Shown here: one piece after another, positions 11,535 to 22,304 of the stretch
Numbering within the stretch: the first letter of the stretch is position 1
How the letters are laid out: every line of letters starts with the position of its first letter
From: Cyathus striatus
Lineage: Eukaryota; Basidiomycota; Agaricomycetes; Agaricales; Nidulariaceae
Direction of reading: 5' to 3'
NCBI GenBank assembly: GCA_025738555.1
Contig: JAOVFP010000007.1
Span: forward strand, 1,178,001-1,242,000
Length of the DNA stretch: 64,000 nucleotides
Notes under the pieces: model-generated
What the model was told of the DNA's origin: nothing
Database searches by the model: none
The model's input: the letters and a program-made list of their open reading frames with translations, nothing else
Translations under genes and position numbers: made by a program

Positions 11535-12864
11535 TTATTCCCGTCGTGTCTTCAACTCCCACCCTCTACGTCCACCTACAATCCCTGCAAAAATGCAATC
11601 CTCGCCCAAAAAATCGACTCTCAAGACTCCGCGTCCGAGTAACCCACTATCACCCGCACATCGGACAGTCGCAGCACGACCCAGTGCTTCTCTCTCCGTC
11701 CCACCTAATGCGTCTGTGTAATACTCCCCCTGTCGAATAGGTTCTTGCAGCTCCTCGTAGAGGCATAGGAGGAGATCGGAGATTGTTATACCTGAGGGAG
11801 TTGATGCGCGTATAGGGATAGACCAGGGTAGGAGGGGGTGGGTTAAGGAGAGGGATTGGAGAGGTGGTAGGAGGGCTAGTTGGAATAGTGTTATTTGGGG
11901 GATGCTGGGGGGTGGTGGGAGGCGTAGGTCGTATGATATGTTATGCTGTCCTCCTGTGTCTAGGTATGGTGATATTGTACATTTGGCTTCTCGAGGCGCC
12001 ACTGATATCGAGCGAGAGCGTGAGCGTGCTCTGAGGGGGAATCGAAAACGTCCTCGGAGAGAGGGAGCAGTGTAATCATCTCTCCAGTCTCTGGGCCTCT
12101 TCGCGAGATTGTCCTCGCTGAATGCGTCTGTGCCTCTCGTTCGACTCCGACTCCAAGGCGCACTTATAGATCGATGGAGTCCCGCCGAGTTAGGAGGAGC
12201 AAAGAACATCGGCTGATACACCCCTCCTCCTCCTCCTCCTCCTCCTCCTCCCCCTCCCATATCTCCATTGTGTTGCACCCAAGGAGGCTCATCCTGCCTC
12301 CCCCACGGACCCTCACCCAACGTCGCACCAGCACTCGCTGGCCTGGCAAACGGACTCTGTGGAGGGGGAGCAAGCCAACGCGGTACCGGGGCCGAGTTGG
12401 AGTGCGATAGTGGGGGAGCGGAGACGAGGGGTGGTATATCCCATACGCTTGGGCTTGCCGGTGTATGGAGTGGCGCTGGCCAGGAGGTTGGTTGATGCCA
12501 CGGTGAGGAGGGGGCATTCCAGGGAGCAGAGGACGCTTGCCATGGGGATGGGGATGTGGGCGGCCAGGGCAAGTGTGGAGCAGGAGCGTTGCCTGCTGAG
12601 GTCGAGGGACCGAATGTGGGGTTGGGCCAGCCGGATTGAGGACCCGGTGCGCCTGGGGGTGCTGACCATGGTCTGTAGATGAATCGTGTGAGTGTGATTG
12701 AGATCGAGGGAAGAGGGGAGGGGACGTACGGTGCTTGAGCTTGAGAGGGAGGAGGGATGAAACCGTTTTGCTGTCGTGCGCCGGGGAATGCATGGAATAG
12801 ATCGTCTGTTGATCAGATTAGTATCTGCTCCATGCTCCGAATGAAAAGAATACACACTGTTCAT
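11535..12864 (-). CDS. DUF6699-domain protein, copy A
   Basis: The model has a tiny first exon (12864-12858, ATGAACA), a 52-bp intron with GTGTGT donor, ACTAAT branch site and CAG acceptor, exon 2 (12805-12730), a 57-bp intron (GTACGT to CTACAG) and exon 3 (12672-11535), for about 406 residues ending in TAA. The N-terminal 150 residues are Pro/Trp/Ser-rich and disordered. A run of about 12 Gly follows, then an Arg/Ser-rich segment (SRSRSRSIS). The C-terminal DUF6699 domain runs from about ISPYLD through LLPWSIPIRAS, ITISDLLLCLYEELQ and GVLRVDFLGEDCIFAGI. DUF6699 is common in agaricomycetes and has no known function. Copy B is frameshifted, so this copy is the only complete member here. Confidence 0.8.
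12221..12258. repeat. (CCT)n microsatellite coding a glycine run
   Basis: A CCTCCT array on the plus strand encodes about 12 consecutive glycines in DUF6699 copy A. The matching tract in copy B (about 50535-50555) is shorter and reads CCCCCT, giving about 7 glycines. Slippage here changes protein length without breaking the frame. Confidence 0.85.
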
Positions 12865-12867
12865 TCT

Positions 12868-12893
12868 TATCCTATCCTATCCTATCCTATTGT
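12868..12893. repeat. TCCTA pentamer repeat in the leader of DUF6699 copy A
   Basis: About five units of TATCC lie immediately upstream of the start codon. Copy B has a disturbed version at 51164-51192. The repeat sits where the 5' UTR or core promoter should be and may be transcribed. Confidence 0.75.
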
Positions 12894-13334
12894 TCCTTCG
12901 ATAACGTATCTGATAAGTTCTTGCAGCGGGTATTGTCGAGTTGCAGTGTTGGTGTTGTTGAGAGGGGGGAACGAAGTGGCCTGTACACTCGAGGTAATAA
13001 AGCAAAAAGCTAGCAAAGAACAAGGGCCTGTACAAGCTGTACAAGAATGACACTGGATGAGTTGCCATCGAAGCACATCGCCCTCTTGTGCATGAGTGTC
13101 TCAGCGTCTTCTCAGCGTTCCCACTGGGCCTGCGGTTTCCGAAAACGGCGCCCAGCGGAGGATGACAGCGCTAATGCACAGCCTCTGTTTGTGTACTTGT
13201 ATTGTGCGGGGGCTTTGGAGTGTGGGTCTGAATGCCAAATGAGAACAATAGGACGGTTGTGCCTTTTCGTTTTGTCCAAATTTGTCGTCCTTCCTTCAGG
13301 CTTCAGCGCCTCAACAACCAAAATCGTAAAAGAA

Positions 13335-14890
13335 ATAAAACAGCTTAATGACAGTTCTACTTACACTTTTCTATTGTACATTTACTTGGTTACCCTACCA
13401 CAATATCTAAGTATCATTGAATTCAATTGAATCACCACTTTAAGTGAAGGTGCTGTACCCTGACTCATTGTACCAAAGAAAGTATATTCCTGTCACATCG
13501 ACTGACACTACAATTATCTTAAATATACAACATATTACCCACTTGAGTCTAATATGTACCACTGTTTCATTTGTCAATTATCAGGGTCCAGTACTACCTT
13601 GTTTGAACAGATGTATGTGTTGTTTCATTTATTTTTTGTTGATGCCATCCATTGACCAGGTGAATAGGTGGACAGATCAACATGGCTCGCTGTTTTGGTT
13701 TTGTGTTGGCTGGCGGGCTCTGTGTGCGATGATTTCATTGTGTCTAACTACCTAAATGTTGACAAATATCATGCTACACCTCGCTTTTATCTATCTACAT
13801 GGCTACCTAGTATGCCTGGCATCATCCTTTCATTATTCAACTCCCTGCTCCTTTTATTGTGTCCCTTGTCTTATCACTTTTTCTTTACTTCTTACTCACT
13901 CTTCAATGTTACCCCTGTGTTCAACTTTTTTATTTCTAAATACATGAGTAATTCAGTAGTTAGCTGTGCCAGGTCTGCTTGTTGGCCCTATCTTTATTAT
14001 TACATAGACATTAAAATGTAAAATGAAGTTTTAGATTATTGAACCACCACTTCCTATTATTCAACCTTTTTAATTTTTGCAGTGTTTCTGTATGTGTTTG
14101 CAAGATCAGCCATAATCATAAGGGTTTTAGAGTGCTCTTTTCTCAGAATTCAGATACTAATTTCTAGTGATGATGCTCCTAGTTTCTCTGCTTCTTACCA
14201 TTTTCCAAGGTCTCCATATGTACATGCAAGATTAATCACACTTGAAAGGGTGTCAGGATGCTCTTTACCTAGTACTCTGGATCTCATTTCTAGAGCTCAC
14301 ACTTCTAATTCCTCTGTCTCTTTCCATTTTTCAAGGAACTCATATGTACATGCAAGATTGACCATACCTGAAAGGGTGTCAGGATGCTCTTTACCTACAT
14401 CAGAGAAAAAAACATGACATCATAGAGCTACATAGTTCATGTAGCAGTAATATCTCTTATTGGAAAGTTCCCTTTATATTGATCCATATAGACTGTGCCA
14501 ATGCACCATAGACTTACATAGATCAACATAGCCACAGTGGTAGCACAATAGTTGTAGAGCAGCTTAATGACAGTTCTACCTACATCTCTCTATTGTATAT
14601 TTACTTGGTTACCCTACTACAGCATCTAAGTATTATTGAAACAATTCAATTGAATCACCACTTTAGGTGAAGGTTTATCTAATTAAGTCAAGAAATCTTA
14701 GAATGAAATTTGGTTTAAGGAACTACTACATCCAATAATTCAGCCTTTTCAATATTTCAATATTTCTGTATGTATTTTCAAGATTACCCATAATTCTAAG
14801 GGTTTCAGAATGGTTCTTTCCCAGAACTCTTGTACTTATTTCTAGAGCTGACACTCCTAACTCCTTTGCCTCTGAGCTCTTAACACTTAG
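13335..14890 (-). pseudogene. Degenerate, tandemly duplicated NLR TPR fragments
   Basis: On the minus strand, segments at about 14890-14750 and 14410-14090 carry the 126-bp TPR repeat pattern of NLR-1 (GTGTCAGGATGCTCTTTACC and TACATGCAAGATTG are shared), with stops and frameshifts. A second layer of duplication is visible: 13335-13455 (CAGCTTAATGACAGTTCTAC and onwards) is repeated at 14553-14672, and 14035-14205 matches 14690-14880. The order and strand fit the 3' end of the same old NLR whose 5' parts lie at 18.3 kb and 29.2-30.6 kb. Confidence 0.65.
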
Positions 14891-14892
14891 CC

Positions 14893-15856
14893 AGGTGTTC
14901 TGTACAGATCTGCACAGAATCTGTGTGGAATCTGCACAGATTTGGCAGAGGTTTTTTGGGATTTGTGCAGATTCTGCACAGAATCAAAAATTCCATGCAG
15001 ATTACACAGAATTCCACATTACAGACCTGAAAAATTCTGTACAGATTCTGTACAGAATCTTATTATACTTATTTCCTTATGGAAAATTAGAATAGAAAAA
15101 TTGTAACCAATGCCTTAAGTGTGACACTAAGTGTTGAGTGTGACACTATACATTAGGCATGACACTAAGCATTGAGTGTCACACTCTGCATTGGGCATGA
15201 CACTAAGTGTTGAGTGTGACACTATGCATTAAGCATGATATTAAGTGTTGAGTGTGACACTATACATTAAGCATGACACTAAACATTGAGTGTGACACTA
15301 TGCATTAGGTGTGACACTAAGTATTGAGTGTCACACTCTGCATTAAGTGTGACACTATACATTGAGTGTGACACTATGCATTAAGTGCAACACTCTGCAT
15401 TAAGCATGACAATGTGGTGAACATGACACTATGCTTTAAATGTGACACTTTGCATTGAGTGTAAATTAAGTGTGAAACTATGCATTGAGTGTGATACTAT
15501 ACATTAATCATGACACTATTCATTGTGCATAAATCTACACAGAATCCATGCAGAATATGTATGGAATCTGTACAGAATAATCACCTTTAAAAATAATAAT
15601 AGCCACTATATGTATTCTGTATGGTATTCTCATGGATCTGTACAGACTCCTAGGGGGAGTGTAAATTACTGACAAATACACACAGAATCCATGCAGAATA
15701 TGTACAGAATCTGCACAGAATTATCACCTCTAACAGTAAAATTACTACTAATTAAATTCTGTATAGTATCCACACAGATCTGTGCAGATTCCATATGGAA
15801 TTTTTGATTCTGTGTGGATCTGTACAGACCTCCTAGGGGAGTGGGAATTACTGCAG
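14893..15856. repeat. Cluster of CTGTACAGATCTGCACAG-type repeats
   Basis: Short near-palindromic units of the form CTGTRCAGATTCTGCACAGAATC occur repeatedly, in both orientations, at 14893-15060 and 15532-15856, flanking a minisatellite. The right cluster is itself a tandem duplication: 15532-15675 and 15676-15856 both end in CTGTACAGAC-TCCTAGGGGGAGTG-like sequence. Such flanking clusters resemble subterminal repeats of a non-autonomous transposon, but no clear termini or target duplication were found. Confidence 0.6.
15105..15535. repeat. Minisatellite of GTGTGACACTATGCATTAAG units
   Basis: About twenty imperfect units of roughly 20 bp are arranged head to tail. Each combines GTGACACTA with a TGCATTAA or AGTGTTGA half. 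Alternate units drift between GAGTGTGACAC and GCATGACAC. It is non-coding in all frames. Confidence 0.85.
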
Positions 15857-15989
15857 AAAGTTGGAGCATATTCTGGTAGTGAGCTAATATTATTCTTGCC
15901 AGTAGGATTTGATTTTGCAGCAGATGGACTGTGCCAAGAATGATTATATTCTATGTCAAAAATAGTAACAGAGATGGACACATCATATA

Positions 15990-17066
15990 ACCCATTTACT
16001 TGGACTCACTATGACAACTGTTTCATTTACTGATCCATTAGCTTCTCCTTCCATTTGCAAGTCATCAGAATCTTGAAGGTGTGCTTCTTCAATGTGGTCA
16101 GATTGCCGAGAAATTGCCCTATAAATAGATCATGAGTGACACAATGTAATATAATTTCTACAGTAACATACCATTCAGCATTATTGTGTTGAAGATCTAC
16201 TATGGCTCCAGCAGTTAATCTATGTATATTGGATAAGTAGACTATTCCAATTATACTGAGATGAAACCTATGTACCTTTGAATGTTCCATTGATCTGTTT
16301 CTAAGGGAAGGTTCTCATTGGACTCATTTTCATTTACCTGATGCATTGACATATCATTGATGTTGACATCAGGAATAGAACACCATGGTATGCCTCTGGG
16401 GAAAAGAATCCATGTGATAAGTCAGCAATATGAACTCATCATCAATGGAAGTTCAACTTACACATCCCCTTTGGTAGCAAGACAAGTCGATCAACAAGGA
16501 GCCACCTCAGTAGAAGACTTTCTCTCCTTTGGCTTTCTAGGCTGATTCTTTACTTTCTTGTTGAGACTTGGCAGGCAATCCTTTCCTTCCTTGCCTTCCA
16601 TCAGCTGTTCAATCACCTAACACCACTTCTGTAAGTTAGAAAGGACCATCAGTAACTGCAGAGAACACTGTGCTTCTATAATGAGGGGTAGTCACTGGGC
16701 AACAGCTAAGAATAAAAATAAAATACCAGTAAAATCAGAAAAATGGAATGAAAAGAACCTGATGAAGGACATACCAGCAGCCAAGGGTTCAATATGAGGC
16801 AGAGGTAGCTTGGGAACTTGCATGTTTGTAGGATCATCCAGAATGAATGTGCATTGGAAGGAAGTCTCCATCCCTATGCAAGGGTCACAAGACATGCCAG
16901 TCATCTGAGAAAGGACACTTGATACACATGCACAATTCAGATCGGTGCAACAGCTGCAATGCACAGCACCGCAGGAACCACAAAAGTCAAGCTTCTTGAA
17001 CTCCAGGAGAACAAAGTCGAGGTCAATAAGGTTGGCAATATCAGGGAGTGGTGGATCAATATCCAT
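15990..17066 (-). pseudogene. Decayed multi-exon gene, cysteine-rich N-terminus
   Basis: Reading on the minus strand from ATG 17066, the first exon (about 96 codons) has a Cys cluster (CGSCGAVHCSCC, then NCACV). A 69-bp intron (GTATGT to CTTAG) follows. The next exon remains readable through LPLIIEAQCSLQ, VIEQLMEGKEGKDC and basic KNQPRKPKERK stretches. Further exons with proper GT-AG borders follow down to about 15990, the last acidic and Ser-rich. The frame is cut by TGA at 16692-16694, then TAG, then another TGA near 16497, all at sites where CGA or CAG would restore the frame. I do not recognise the family; it may be a transposon-associated or lineage-specific protein. No intact version is present in the window. 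Confidence 0.45.
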
Positions 17067-18320
17067 GGCAAGTGAAAAATAATAATACCTGGGATATGGT
17101 CAGTACAGTCATGGAAAAATTATAAATGAGACTCACAATGGGTATCAGAGTACTGGGGTGGTATGAAACTGGAGAAAGTACAACAGAGAGATTTATAGAA
17201 AGCTGGGACTATGGGTAGAAAATTGATAAGGGCACTAGTAATACAGTTAGTGAATCAAGCCTGAGATTCCAAGAGTTGGAGCAAGTCCTGAGCCACCAGC
17301 TAAAGTATTCTACTTGAGTACACTATCAAGGGAAGAGTCCAAGGGCTGGGGTTGAGTCCTGTGCTGCCAGTCAAAGTATCACCTCCAATACAAATTAAGG
17401 GATTTGACATAACAACAATATATTTGGGCAGCTTGACAATTCCTACATACATTACAATGTACTAGATAGCTATACAATAAAGAAAAGAACCTAAAGATAA
17501 TACTCTGGAACATATTAGTACTTCTCCATACCCAGAATAATGCACCCAGTACTAGGCTAGACAATCACATACATTCAGAGAAATACTTCAGACTAGAGGG
17601 CTCTTTGTGCTACTGGTCCCACCAGATACCACAACACATAGCTATTGTGCAGTCTCTTGAATAACCTGAAATATCCATATGTCTCTCCTGTGTAATACTG
17701 CCACCATGTGGGAAACCACATGCCCCTAGGACTTTGAAACATGCACTGAACACTACCTGTGGCACAATGGGTGGTGCCATTGGACACACCTGTACTAGAA
17801 ACACCAGTGTCCATTATATCTGAGTACTTGGCCAAGATTAGCATGTGTATTAGTGCATGTCTTGATGTGTGCCTATTAATAGCACAGTGCAGCATTTGAT
17901 GCATCTCTGAAACTGAGCATGCCCTCATGGATTGTTGTATGGAGGGATAACCATACCTCTTTGACCATTAGAATTTCACTAGGGCATTATGATGTACTAT
18001 TTACCTTACCTATCCCATCATGCATGAGACTGCTGCCATGTAATTAAGTATATAAGTAGTTAGACATACCTTAGATTATCTTAAGCACCACACTAGCTGT
18101 ACTTCTGTTCTCACAGTAGAGTATGTCTGAAATTGATATTGGATTCTGAAGTGTAAATCTGAAGTCTGAAGTCCATTCTGGAAGTACCTGAAAGCAATTG
18201 CATTTAACTACTACTTGAAACTCTTATGCCCTCAAACTAAATATAATCTAACTAGAACTTTATGTTCCTTGTTGGTGGTGTTAAAACTACATAAAATAAC
18301 ACAATCTAAAAGTTAGTCTT
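17067..18320. other. Intergenic CpG-poor DNA
   Basis: No gene or clear repeat is supported. A minus-strand frame at 17928-17593 has coding-like length but no motif and no splice context. Two similar phrases (AGAGTTGGAGCAAGTCCTGAG near 17270 and a related one near 17340) suggest a small local duplication. Confidence 0.4.
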
Positions 18321-18388
18321 ATCACTTGTGATCAATATATTTCCCTTATTCTTAGGTGGTATAAAATTCTCCACAGTTTTTGTAGAAC
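18320..18388 (-). pseudogene. NLR-2 fragment left of the hAT insertion
   Basis: The sequence CTTGTGATCAATATATTTCCC and the following GGTGG / AAATTCTCCACA match the NB-ARC coding region of NLR-1 at about 38277-38335 (the ILITSRN strand and following loop). Homology stops at the hAT target duplication TGTAGAAC and resumes on the other side of the hAT at 29172. Confidence 0.75.
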
Positions 18389-20849
18389 TAGTGTTGCCAT
18401 TCACTTGGCTTAAAAGCTATGAGCCAATGAACTGAGCCAAAAAATAGTGGAGCTGAGTGGTTATTAGAAAGCTGTGTTCTGACAGGTTGAGCTCAGGTCC
18501 AGCTATGAGCTTGCTTAACTGCTGCTCAGTCACTTTCAGTCACTATTCACAGCACATGAGTCTTGAAGTTCACCTGTTGTCTGTAACATGTTCTTTACAT
18601 ATTAATGCTGTGCATTTAATTACTTCAACAGTTCAGTAGCATAGTATCAAGTATCAACCTATACCATATAATAAATTGTGTGGTGAGCCTGTTAACCATT
18701 ATGCCAAAAAATTTAGAGTTAAGAAATGTTAACTACCTTTCATTGATGCCAGATCTACATATTTTACATGCATGTTGCTCAATTGTGACCTAATGGTCAG
18801 CAGACAGTGTTATGTACAACAATTTTTGAGAGTAGGCAAATATTTCAATGATAGAAGTCAGTAATGATTTTGAATATAAAGTTCAGCAGGTGTAGCAAAT
18901 TCACTGTAGTGCAGCTCCATCAGCCCCCTTCTCAAATTATGGCTCAAAAAACACATGGTCAAACCTGTGCTCAAGCAGCTCAGGCAAATGGCACTGGCAC
19001 ACCTGTGTGGAGGGAATGGTTGGACTTTGGGTAGATTTGGGGTGTTGTACCAATTACCTATTTATTCTATAAGTTTCATACCTTTCATTATATTATACTG
19101 AAGCACAATTTTATGAGTCATTCTACTATGCTTCAATTTTATTTCTTTCATCATATTATTTATCATTTTGAAGTACTAACATATTCACCTCTTTGAGCCT
19201 TTGAAAATAGGACTTAGAGGCACCACAAGTTCTGCACTGTAGCTAAACAAGTCCTTGCAAAACAATGTCAGCTGACTGGTACATCACCATTTAGAAGTCC
19301 CCTTCCATCTTTCTCCCTCATCCTTTCTTCATCATTCCTCAAAATCCAAGCATTGTGTCAAGGGAGGATCAAGAATGATGACTGGGTTTTACTGTCATCA
19401 TTCCTTACTCAATGTTATCCTGTGATCGAAGAGAGGGTCATATGTTGAGGACTAGGGGTTGTATTTCACATTCTTCCTTTCTTGTTTTACTCACTCTTTC
19501 ATTTCTATTGTAGATCTACTCTTTTATTCTATACAGAGTGTTCAGGGACCTGACAGATCAACATGATGACAAGACAATGTTTCAACTTCAACATCTCCAT
19601 GGTTGTCATGCTGTGCATGCAGCTTGGGCCACTGCATCCACTCTCAGGGAGGGGTAGTTATGTCTTCATGCTGGCACTGTGGATTCCCCTCAAGAATAAT
19701 GCTGTCAAAGTCATCTGGTTGGTTCAGAGGGCTCAGGGACAAAGAGTTCATTTCTTTTACTTACTTTGTTCTATTCATTTCAGAACATGGGCAATCTACT
19801 TACCATATGATGTACCTTTATTCTTTTATATCTCAATTGGGTTCTGATGGCATGTGAGTATGCACATGTTGATCTGTACCATTAGGACACTGCTGTTGTA
19901 TATTATGCAGGCATTATGATACCTGAATCTCACCTCTTTTTATGGCCTATTCCTTAATGTGCAACAATACACCTCGAGCCTTAAGCCAAACAAAGAGTGT
20001 CAATGTCCCAATTATTCAAATATCATTTATTAAAAAAGCTAAGTCTTTCTCAACATTGTATACTAATGTTGTTCTATAGTTTCAAGTCCTGTAGCTAATG
20101 AAGAAGGATTATGCTCACTAAGCATACTATGTCTTATTCTTCCACACCTGGTACAACAGCACTACAAGTAACTGGTGAGTATTAAATAATTACATTCCAT
20201 CACTATTTCATTCATTGAACACTATTATTTTAGAAAATACAGGTCCTGTCATACCATAACAATATTATCCCCTGCAAGACACCCAGCCCCTGGTACCAGA
20301 GGCCAAGGCATTTGCAAAATTGGTAACCACAGGGAATATAATGCCAGGTCATCATAAACTTCCAGATGAGTCTTTACCAATTTGCAACTTTTGTGAGATG
20401 TAGACACCCACTGGTCATCAACTCTGTTAATGATTGAGAGAGCAATTGTACTTCAACAGGTAAATACTGCTCTGTTATATTGTCATCACTCATCAACAAG
20501 CTGATTGACATTCAATAGGCAATAACTCAATTTCTTGCTTTACCTGACTTTGATCTCACAGGGTATCAATTAAAAAATTTGGAGTGGAAAGCACTAGAAA
20601 TGATTCAAGGTATCTTATTGGTCAGATAGTTTCATTCATTGCATTGTGAATTAGTTTATTTATTAGCAAATATCTACTTAGATTCTGCATACATTTTAGG
20701 AAGAGCTATCAGCAGAGAAGACACCTACACTGTGTGACATGATACCTGCATTTAACAGCATAGGAGTAATCTGGGAGGAACATCAATATGAGTATTCAGA
20801 ACATCAGATATTGCTCAAGCTGCAGCAAACAAGCTTAATCATTATCTCA

Positions 20850-20962
20850 GGGGCATGATGGCTCAGTGGTCTCCATCATGCATGCCTGCCATTGCACCCT
20901 GGCAGGCAGGGGACCAGAATTCCCCACTCAAGCACAAGCCCCTTGGTTCAATCCATGCCCTG
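20850..20962 (+). repeat. tRNA-derived sequence, probable SINE head
   Basis: GGGGCATGATGGCTCAGTGG carries a box A-like core (TGGCTCAGTGG). About 75 bp later GGTTCAATCC matches a box B with its CpG lost. The ends GGGCAT and ATGCCC can pair as an acceptor stem, and GCCTGCCA / TGGCAGGC can form an internal stem. The distances fit a tRNA with a long variable arm or a tRNA-derived SINE. Its position inside a dead hAT and the altered box B argue against a functional tRNA gene. The SINE body may extend to about 21450. Confidence 0.5.
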
Positions 20963-21720
20963 GTGATATATTTCACTCCCTACAATTTCACCTTCTGACT
21001 ACACTGATTACATCATCTGACATGTCATGTGTTACATAGAACACTCAATCACAGCATCCAACTACCCACCAAACAACCAACAACAGCATCTGGAATGCTG
21101 AGAGTCCAGGCACAATCAAAAATTCTTGTAGCTCCATTCCAGAGTCAGGCTTGTGGCCAGATTGGGTACCTGGTGACATGCTGCCTGGAGTTGTGACCTG
21201 AAAAAATGGCCAAGGGTGTGAGCAAGGGAAAATTTGGTTTCTGCCAAAGATTAGCCACTGCAGCTTGGGAATAGTGCCAGAGTGAGCCTGAGTAGGATGT
21301 GGAGGGCAGATGGGAAAGTGATTGGATTGTGGGAGGGGATTCAGAATGTGAATGTGGCCAGGCATGGTGTAGGATTGATGCATCCAGCCACCTAACCAGA
21401 TTTACCTGGGTAGGAGTGAGCTTGGTTACATACACTCCTGGCCCACTTACAAGGCACATTGAGTTACTATATAATTGACACCTTACATACAAGACAACTA
21501 GGCCTTACAATTACACACTGCAGTATCACATTACATATGTAGACATTCCATTATTGTGACATACCATACCAGGTGACCAATATAAAATGAAAGGATTTTT
21601 TTTAAAAAGAAAAAAATCATTACCTCAAGCACACTGAGCTTGTTCCTGCCTATGTACTTGCTCTAGGTCAGCATTATTCATATTTATTTATCATTACATT
21701 ATTCTAACTAGTGTTATCTT
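20963..21720. other. Non-coding insert within the hAT
   Basis: This stretch interrupts the transposase between recognisable exons and holds no gene I can name. It may be the body of the tRNA-headed SINE plus intron sequence. The minus-strand frames at 21045-21492 overlap each other and lack motifs. Confidence 0.35.
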
Positions 21721-21928
21721 TAGTTCTTAACCCTGCAGCAAAAATGAATTGGTTTATTGAGAATGCACCTGATAAAGTTCAGTGGGCAAAGAGTATTCTC
21801 TATTGTGAGGTAGGCTATATTTAATTTACAATGTACTTCTGATCTGAAGTTTACTAATATTTGTCTATACTGTAGCTAAAACTGTACTACAACACTATCA
21901 CTACTCAAAGAAATAGAGTTGATAATCC

Positions 21929-21972
<44 letters not shown>

Positions 21973-22304
21973 TGTCGGTGATGGTGACCCATATGTCGCG
22001 ACAGTGGAATGTCTACCGTATAGTATGGTATAGTTCTGGGTAATGTAGTTATAGGGAAAATGCGTGTCATAAGTGTGAGACGGCGGTTTATAAGACGGAA
22101 GCCTCGGGACGTCTTGCGGGAGCATGGCGCCAGGAGGGTGAGAGAGGTGGCTTCACGTAGTGTGTGCGCACTGTGATTATAGGTGGGGTGGCTGTGTGCC
22201 AGTGCATCGTGGCAGGTGATGGGCTGAGCATAGCGGTGCGTGGCAGCAACTGAGAATCCGTTAACCAAAGAGATAACCGTGTCCCCTTCATCCTACTACT
22301 TCGA

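Larger units (their letters stand above)
11500..13247. repeat. Segmental duplication, copy A
   Basis: This block is nearly identical to 49850-51550 in the same orientation. It covers the DUF6699 gene, its 5' leader and about 380 bp upstream. Homology ends abruptly at GGTCTGAATGCCAAAT in both copies. CACGTG sits just outside the 3' border in each copy (11419 and 49736). The high similarity suggests a recent duplication or ongoing gene conversion. Confidence 0.9.
20267..21931 (+). pseudogene. hAT transposase, decayed upstream exons
   Basis: Short exons with GT-AG borders read like a basidiomycete hAT transposase. After a CACAG acceptor near 20562 comes YQLKNLEWKALEMIQ. After a TTTTAG acceptor near 20700 comes EELSAEKTPTLCDMIPAF. 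After TTTAG near 21723 comes LNPAAKMNWFIENAPDKVQW with a GTAGGC donor. The last exon is cut by the LINE at VDNPP (about 21931). A tRNA-derived repeat and about 600 bp of unexplained DNA separate the second and third exons. Frames between exons are not all compatible, so the gene is dead. Confidence 0.6.

Noticed and set aside
11960..12864. Alternative minus and plus frames across DUF6699 copy A (Pro/His-rich)
   Set aside because: They are shadow frames of GC-rich low-complexity coding DNA. The spliced frame with the domain explains the locus.
12868..12893. Telomere-like repeat
   Set aside because: The unit is TATCC, not TTAGGG, only about five copies, and it lies in a gene leader.
17593..17928. 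Minus-strand frame of 111 codons
   Set aside because: No motif, no splice context and CpG-depleted surroundings; chance frame is likely.
19563..19857. Plus-strand frame within the hAT left part
   Set aside because: It does not match hAT transposase motifs and overlaps a second frame equally long.
21932..21970. Poly-T tract as a sequencing artefact
   Set aside because: It sits exactly at the 3' end of the LINE next to the target duplication, as expected for a poly(A) tail.
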